Origin: Cellvibrio mixtus subsp. mixtus J3-8
GTDB taxonomy: Bacteria > Pseudomonadota > Gammaproteobacteria > Pseudomonadales > Cellvibrionaceae
NCBI RefSeq assembly: GCF_000766945.1
Contig: NZ_KN266207.1
Span: 116,478 to 157,818, forward strand
Reading direction: 5' to 3'
DNA: 41,341 nt
The notes under the pieces were generated by a model. It made no database searches, was not told where the DNA came from, and saw only the letters and a list, made by a program, of their open reading frames with translations. Shown piece after piece: positions 37,099 to 41,341 of the stretch. Positions within the stretch are counted from its first letter, which is position 1. Each line of letters opens with the position of its first letter. A program made the translations under genes and the position numbers.

Positions 37099-37818
37099 TT
37101 AAATAAAGTATTCCGGATGTTCTTGAGGAATGACTTCCAGAATATTGTACACATCCTTTAAATGCACGCTCATTGCTGCTGCAGACTTTTCTGCTGAACC
37201 CGCTTTAATTGCCTTGGTAATCGCCGCATGTTGGCTGAGCACGCGTTTGTATTGTCCGCTAACATGCAAGCTTAAATTACGTACGCGATCCATGTGTGCC
37301 TTTTCAGCTTCTATTAGAGTCGCTGCGCGTGGATATTGGGTAAAACTTGCCAGGGTTTGATGGAACTGATCATCCAGGTTCTGAAAGGCGAGCGCGTCAT
37401 CATCAGCCGCTGCTGTTTTTTGATCGACGATAATTTTTTCACAAGCTTCTACGGCTTCTTCGCGAATACTTTCATTAGCATTAGCTGCCAATTGCGTGAC
37501 AACTGCTACCTCCAGTGCTTCGCGGATGAAACGTGCTTCCAGGATTTTTTCCATGCTGAATTTGGTCACATAGGTGCCGCGTTGGGGAAGCACCTCTACA
37601 AAACCAATATTGGAAAGCTGGATTAGCGCCTCACGCACCGGTGTGCGACTAACACCGAATTGTTGGGCGAGGGCGGTTTCGGAAATCATCTGGCCTGGTA
37701 GCAATTCCATGCTGATGATGGCATCGCGCACAAAACCAAAAATCTGACTGGCTGCCGGTCGGTCATACGACAAACCCTTGGAATCCGGGCGCATATTAAT
37801 TAGAGGCTGTTTAGCCAC
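37099..37818 (-). CDS. GntR-family transcription regulator, FadR/FCD subgroup
   Basis: 239 residues. The N-terminal winged helix contains the recognition segment ETALAQQFGVSRTPVREAL and wing RGTYVTKF; the C-terminal FCD domain has the metal-ligand pattern D-x-x-x-H (DDQFHQTLA) and later His residues (SQHAAI, VHLKDV). Such regulators answer to small organic acids. The start is GTG at 37818, with AGGAG at plus 37826-37830, about seven bases upstream. It is not next to an obvious target operon, so the ligand and targets are unknown. Confidence 0.92.
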   Translation of the reverse strand: MAKQPLINMRPDSKGLSYDRPAASQIFGFVRDAIISMELLPGQMISETALAQQFGVSRTPVREALIQLSNIGFVEVLPQRGTYVTKFSMEKILEARFIREALEVAVVTQLAANANESIREEAVEACEKIIVDQKTAAADDDALAFQNLDDQFHQTLASFTQYPRAATLIEAEKAHMDRVRNLSLHVSGQYKRVLSQHAAITKAIKAGSAEKSAAAMSVHLKDVYNILEVIPQEHPEYFI

Positions 37819-38123
37819 GTTAAATCTCCTTCAGTAATGAAGCCTGCGAATGTTATTGATACGGTCTGGTGCCATCAAACCCTAAAACAGATTGTGCCTT
37901 GTTATGTGCGCAAAGGCTATTTGTCAGGGAAAATAACCGGATTGTATGGTTTGGGGCGTTGGCTCACGCGGCTTCCCTTGTTGTATTTGCAGCATAGCGA
38001 TAATCAGGATTTTGAGTGAAGGGGAAAGCAAACACCCTATGTTAAATCATATGCCAATACCAGGGAATTTATGGTTATCAATAAAAATGGAATCATCTGC
38101 AAAACAAATGAAAAAATCTTAAA

Positions 38124-38134
38124 GTCATAATGAC
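38124..38134. promoter_or_regulatory. Palindrome GTCATAATGAC upstream of the small-RNA promoter
   Basis: Two GTCAT/ATGAC arms around a central A (38124-38134), seven bases upstream of the -35. The position suits an activator or repressor site. Confidence 0.4.
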
Positions 38135-38141
38135 AAAAAGC

Positions 38142-38170
38142 TTGACCCACTAGTATGCAAGGGGTAGGAT
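38142..38170 (+). promoter_or_regulatory. Strong sigma70-like promoter in the intergenic region
   Basis: TTGACC (38142-38147) and TAGGAT (38165-38170) with a 17-base spacer. No protein gene follows on the plus strand; a terminator lies 91 bases after the -10. Confidence 0.75.
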
Positions 38171-38176
38171 TCATTC

Positions 38177-38261
38177 AATGTTTGCTGAAACGTCGCCGAT
38201 GGTTCAGTAAACAGGGGTTGTGTTTGACCTTATTCTGGCGGAGTTTTTCCGCCAGTTTTTT
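38177..38261 (+). ncRNA. Candidate small RNA (about 85 nt)
   Basis: From the predicted start to the terminator the transcript would be about 85 bases. It begins with an 11-bp hairpin (TGTTTGCTGAA at 38179-38189 with TTCAGTAAACA at 38203-38213, one G-U pair, 13-base loop), followed by 21 unpaired bases starting GGGGTTGTG, then the terminator hairpin. Hairpin, open region, and terminator with a U-tail is the standard plan of a trans-acting small RNA. I do not recognise a known family. Confidence 0.6.
38235..38261 (+). terminator. Intrinsic terminator 1 of the intergenic transcript
   Basis: CTGGCGGA (38235-38242), loop GTTTT, TCCGCCAG (38248-38255), then six T. Confidence 0.88.
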
Positions 38262-38302
38262 GAGCTTGTAGTTCTCCCTGTACATTTTTGACCTCTCCCT
38301 TT

Positions 38303-38328
38303 AGCAGCCCGTTTTGGGCTGCTTTTTT
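38303..38328 (+). terminator. Intrinsic terminator 2, after two TCTCCCT repeats
   Basis: AGCAGCCC (38303-38310), loop GTTTT, GGGCTGCT (38316-38323), then T-run. Just before it, TCTCCCT occurs twice (38273-38279 and 38294-38300). A second, longer product of the same promoter, or a second small RNA, is possible. Confidence 0.85.
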
Positions 38329-38391
38329 ATGTGGGTGATTGCACTAAAACACCCGGATTAAATTAGCAGCCTGCTGTTTACTTGCAGGTAT

Positions 38392-38431
38392 AAAAAAGCG
38401 AGCCTGGAATTAACCGGACTCGCTTTTTTTT
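38392..38431. terminator. Bidirectional terminator at the end of the DUF349 gene
   Basis: AAAAAAGCGAG (38392-38402) pairs with CTCGC and a T-run (38419-38431) across a 16-base loop. On the minus strand it follows the DUF349 stop and ends in a T-run as well. Confidence 0.85.
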
Positions 38432-38447
38432 GCTGTGCTGATTATGG

Positions 38448-41027
38448 TTATTTGTTCATGCTGTGTTGGCGAATCTGGTTGAATCGTGCGAAGAGTGGAG
38501 AATATATTTCTCCAGGGACTCCACCCAGTCCAATCCATTCGATCAGTAACGGTTCAAATTGCGAATCCCTTTGTCCCAAACCTTGCTGTAATTGCTGCAC
38601 TTGATAATTCATGCGTAAAGATTTATCGCTTTCAGGTGTTTCAATTCCGGCAAAAACTTCAGCGCGAATGGTGAGTATGCGAAGTAAATTGGCGTTATGG
38701 GCTTGGTCATCAGCCTGTATCGCATCTGCTTTGGCCAGTCGTTGTTGAACTGCACTCAGTGTGCCTGCAGGCCAGCGTGAAATATTTGCGATACGATTTT
38801 CCAACTCTGCTTTTTGCGCAGCCAGGTTCTCTGGGGCAGCACTATTGATAACCTCTACTTCATAAGCGCGAATTGCGTCCAAAATATTGAATAAATCGAC
38901 CCAGCGTTGCGCTTCTGCCTGATGGCGTGCGCTGTCACGTTTGGCTGCTATAGCGTTCAAACTGTTGGTGAATTTTTGTTGCGCAGGTTTTGTGGCTTCT
39001 TTGGGTAAATCCAGGGTAGAAAACTCATTTTTCAGGTTTTCAATTTCTTCTTTGGCATTATTGATTTGCTCTAATGATTGCTCTGCTAATTGATTTAACT
39101 GCGCAATAATTTCCTCAGCCCGGGTGGTAATAGCCTGCCGCTGCTCTTTGGCTGCTTCAAAAGCCTCGCTGCGTTTGGCGAATACAGCATCGCAATGTTT
39201 GCGAAACTCTTGCCAGAGTTGATGATCTTCTCTAGGCCAGCTTTTACCAATAGTTTTCCATTGACCTTGAAGAAGCTTGATTTGTTCGGCGGCTGTACGT
39301 GAGTCGTTGCTATTGCTTAGCGCTTCTGCTTGTTCAATTAATTGCTGCTTGGCGATTTTATTGCTTTCATGTTCATGAGTGATTTTGCCAAAGAGTTGTT
39401 CCATCAGGCCTTCAAACTCTTTTTGCAAATCATTGCCGGCCTTACGCGGTACAGGCCAGTAGTTTTGCCATTCAGCGCGGGCCGTTTTTAATGTTTGTTC
39501 CACATCTTTCCATACCGCGTTAGCAAAATCGTAACCATTGAGGTATTGATGCAATTGGGATACAAGCTCACGTCGTTTAATTAAATTGGCTTCACGTTCA
39601 GCTGCCTGGGCTTCGAAGAACTCTTTGCAAGGTGCATAGGCAAGCGCAGATGCTTGTTGGAATTGTTGCCAAAGGTCATCATCCTGTTGTTGCGCACCTT
39701 TACTGACTTCCTTCCAGCTGTCCTGTAAGTCGTGAATACGTGTTGCCAATGCCTCCGGATTTATTTGATTGTTTGCAAGGGCGCGCATTTGTTCAATCAA
39801 CGCTTCTTTTTTTGGGGTTACTGCAAACTCATGCCAATCACCTAGCTTGATCAGTTGGGCTTCAAAGTCATCGACTTTTGCCTGGATTGCTTTTGGTAAT
39901 TCCTGCGTAAAGTTTGTTAATTGCTCGCGCTTTTCCTGCAATTCTTTTTGGATTGCACGCGCTTTACGCACGAAACCCTGCTCGGCAGCCCACAGCCCTT
40001 TGCGCACCAGTTCGTTGAATTCACGCAATGCATTTTTAGCGGCTTGCTCAGTTTGGTTGCGTTCGGCAAAGAATGCGTTAATTTTATTTTTGGCTTGCTC
40101 TAATGCTTCGGGAATATCATCTCCCATGTCTTTGGCTAATTTTGTAAATTGTTGCAATTTATATTGGGCCTGCTTTATCAGATCTGCATCACTCGCTTGT
40201 TCTAATGCCTGATTGAGCTGGGTAATTGTTCCTGATGTTTTAATTTGGTCGATCAGGTTCAGGGTTTGTTGTTTGCGGTGTTCAAATTCCCTTGTCAGCT
40301 TATCCAATGGTAATTGGCGGTTGGCTGCAAGGCGCACAGCGTTGTTCAATTCCTGGATTTTCAATTCGTAATTCGCATTGAGCAAATCGTCGATATGGGC
40401 ATGACGATATATATTGGTTGTCAATTCCTTCAAACTTATTAGCGCTTCTTCCGCTAGCTGTTGTGCTTGCAGGTCTAACGTTTGTTTTTCTTCCTCATCG
40501 GCAATAGCTTGTGCGCGTGCTGTGATTTTTGCTTCGCAGGCTGCCAGGGCCTTATTAAATCGCTCCTGGCTGACGTGAGATAATGAGGGTAGGGTAGCCC
40601 ATTCGTTTTGCAATACGGTTAATTTTGCTTTGAAGAGTGCATCTGCCTCCAGGTGCGAGTGGCGCTCCAGCTTTTCACAAATGCGCTGTGCAGTTACTTC
40701 CAATTCTGCTTGCTTTGCATCTTCTGCCTTAAAGATCTCCAATTTTGTTTTAACAATCTTAAAAACATTTTTATCTTTGGTTTTAACAGCCTTGGCTATT
40801 TGCTCAAGCACTTCACGAGTATGTAACTTTTCTGCGGCCGCCTGGCGCAATTGGCTGGTCGCACCATCTATCGCAAGCTTTAACAGTTCCTGTTCGTCAT
40901 TGGTGTTTTCAACTACATCCAGCGTAATAACCGGCTTTGGTGGTTTAACTTCTGCAACAGGCAGAGGGATTGCTTTCACCGGTTCAACCTTGGGTTTGGC
41001 ACCAAATAGTTTGCGTAATAATTTCAT
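38448..41027 (-). CDS. Large DUF349 protein
   Basis: 859 residues. DUF349 domains recur in the middle, each with a W-x-x-(I/V) core followed by a helix (for example QDSWKEVSKGAQQQDDDLWQ, QWKTIGKSWPREDHQLWQEF and AEWQNYWPVPRKAGNDL); at least three are visible. The rest is rich in Ala, Glu, Gln and Lys and is almost certainly long helices or coiled coil. The N-terminus has helical repeats (LLKLAIDGATSQLRQAAAEK). No signal or membrane segment is present. The role is unknown; the fold suggests a scaffold or binding protein. Confidence 0.9.
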   Translation of the reverse strand: MKLLRKLFGAKPKVEPVKAIPLPVAEVKPPKPVITLDVVENTNDEQELLKLAIDGATSQLRQAAAEKLHTREVLEQIAKAVKTKDKNVFKIVKTKLEIFKAEDAKQAELEVTAQRICEKLERHSHLEADALFKAKLTVLQNEWATLPSLSHVSQERFNKALAACEAKITARAQAIADEEEKQTLDLQAQQLAEEALISLKELTTNIYRHAHIDDLLNANYELKIQELNNAVRLAANRQLPLDKLTREFEHRKQQTLNLIDQIKTSGTITQLNQALEQASDADLIKQAQYKLQQFTKLAKDMGDDIPEALEQAKNKINAFFAERNQTEQAAKNALREFNELVRKGLWAAEQGFVRKARAIQKELQEKREQLTNFTQELPKAIQAKVDDFEAQLIKLGDWHEFAVTPKKEALIEQMRALANNQINPEALATRIHDLQDSWKEVSKGAQQQDDDLWQQFQQASALAYAPCKEFFEAQAAEREANLIKRRELVSQLHQYLNGYDFANAVWKDVEQTLKTARAEWQNYWPVPRKAGNDLQKEFEGLMEQLFGKITHEHESNKIAKQQLIEQAEALSNSNDSRTAAEQIKLLQGQWKTIGKSWPREDHQLWQEFRKHCDAVFAKRSEAFEAAKEQRQAITTRAEEIIAQLNQLAEQSLEQINNAKEEIENLKNEFSTLDLPKEATKPAQQKFTNSLNAIAAKRDSARHQAEAQRWVDLFNILDAIRAYEVEVINSAAPENLAAQKAELENRIANISRWPAGTLSAVQQRLAKADAIQADDQAHNANLLRILTIRAEVFAGIETPESDKSLRMNYQVQQLQQGLGQRDSQFEPLLIEWIGLGGVPGEIYSPLFARFNQIRQHSMNK

Positions 41028-41054
41028 AATCGTGGCTCGTCGTTCATTGATGTT

Positions 41055-41082
41055 AAAAAACCTCTGTGTGAGCAGAGGTTTT
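41055..41082 (-). terminator. Terminator of the YdiJ-like gene
   Basis: CCTCTG (41061-41066), six-base loop, CAGAGG (41073-41078), flanked by an A-run on the left and T-run on the right. On the minus strand it lies just after the stop of the partial gene and ends in a T-run. Confidence 0.82.
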
Positions 41083-41092
41083 CATAGGGAAC

Positions 41093-41341
41093 TTACACTA
41101 CTTGTTGTAATAGAATTTGTACCGGGTGCGGTAGTTTCACATTATCGATACGTTTGGTTTGGCTGCGACAGGAATAGCCTGTTGCGGTCAACTTGCCAGC
41201 ATTGGCAGGGTTATTTACTACTTGTGACCAGGAAAGTGCATAGATTTTTCTGGAGGTTTGTGCATTGTCACTTTCATGTCCATAGGTACCTGCCATACCA
41301 CAGCAACCGGTTTCGATAACTTTTAATTGTTGGCCAAGTTT
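41093..41341 (-). CDS. C-terminal end of a YdiJ-like FAD/Fe-S oxidoreductase (partial)
   Basis: The gene runs off the right edge of the window; the stop is at 41093-41095. The visible end has CCGMAGTYGHES-like sequence (GCCG followed by MAGTYGHE), the CCG motif of the Cys-rich domain in YdiJ/D-2-hydroxyglutarate dehydrogenase and related large FAD-linked oxidases, and a later YSCRSQ segment. The substrate cannot be told from this part. Confidence 0.82.
   Translation of the reverse strand, partial: KLGQQLKVIETGCCGMAGTYGHESDNAQTSRKIYALSWSQVVNNPANAGKLTATGYSCRSQTKRIDNVKLPHPVQILLQQVV

Larger units (their letters stand above)
37819..38447. other. Intergenic region of 629 bases, no protein-coding gene supported
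   Basis: It lies between the GntR gene and the DUF349 gene. It holds a palindrome, a strong promoter, an 11-bp hairpin and three terminators (separate entries). A 60-codon frame at 37837 has no ribosome binding site. The stretch 38020-38120 is A-rich and shows nothing else. Confidence 0.6.

Noticed and set aside
37837-38019. 60-codon plus-strand frame upstream of the GntR gene
   Set aside because: No ribosome binding site, no recognisable family, not linked to any promoter I see.
40630-41319. 229-codon plus-strand frame
   Set aside because: Antisense to the DUF349 gene and the YdiJ-like gene, and reads across two terminator arms; Ser- and Cys-rich composition is that of a shadow frame.

Overview
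The window looks like chromosomal DNA of a gammaproteobacterium close to Cellvibrio or related Cellvibrionaceae. This is an inference. It rests on the Pseudomonas-like gene order ftsK-lolA-rarA-crcB-serS-cysG, the cysI-DUF934 pair, the actP/yjcH pair, a GH16-like lipoprotein, and moderate GC. I see no insertion sequence, prophage, CRISPR array, tRNA or rRNA. Most of the window is core metabolism; the unusual signals lie in leaders and intergenic regions.

Layout. 1-5216: the 3' end of a giant surface protein built from about 100-residue Ig/cadherin-like repeats, followed by a membrane diguanylate cyclase. 5405-13111: ftsK, lolA, rarA, crcB and serS, a terminator, then cysG. 13151-14461 (minus): a TerC/Alx membrane protein behind a yybP-ykoY-type leader with its own sigma70-like promoter. 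14626-17928: a small DRR-motif protein, a convergent FdhF/YdeP-like molybdoenzyme and a lipoprotein. 17929-18431: an intergenic region with a promoter, palindrome, hairpin and terminator that could encode a small RNA, although a minus-strand ORF competes for the same bases. 18432-21740: an alphaproteobacterial-type serC, a terminator, serA, a NIF3/YqfO-like protein and a NudL-like Nudix hydrolase. 21914-26512: acyl-CoA dehydrogenase, acyl-CoA synthetase and patatin phospholipase. 26572-28723 (minus): sulfite/nitrite reductase and DUF934. 29024-30828: an RluA-type pseudouridine synthase and a GH16-like lipoprotein behind a LacI-type palindrome. 30887-35672 (minus): a DesK/DesR-like two-component system, yjcH-actP and an anchored protein of unknown function. 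35924-37009: an SPFH membrane protein with an Arc-like ribbon-helix-helix partner. 37099-37818 (minus): a GntR/FadR regulator. 37819-38447: no gene, but a strong promoter, a hairpin and two terminators that look like a small RNA. 38448-41341 (minus): a DUF349 protein and the 3' end of a YdiJ-like FAD/Fe-S oxidoreductase.

How the genes connect. CysG makes the siroheme that the CysI-like reductase needs. serC and serA give two steps of serine synthesis, and serS charges tRNA with serine. The acyl-CoA dehydrogenase, synthetase and patatin form a lipid-degradation cluster.

The observations most worth a second look are: (i) two promoter-overlapping palindromes of the form GTTTGACARCGYTGTC, one before the GH16-like lipoprotein and one before the intergenic transcript near 18061; (ii) the small-RNA-like locus at 38142-38328; (iii) the TCTCCCT motif upstream of terminators at both intergenic loci; (iv) mutually exclusive hairpins in the terC leader; (v) the SPFH plus ribbon-helix-helix pair.
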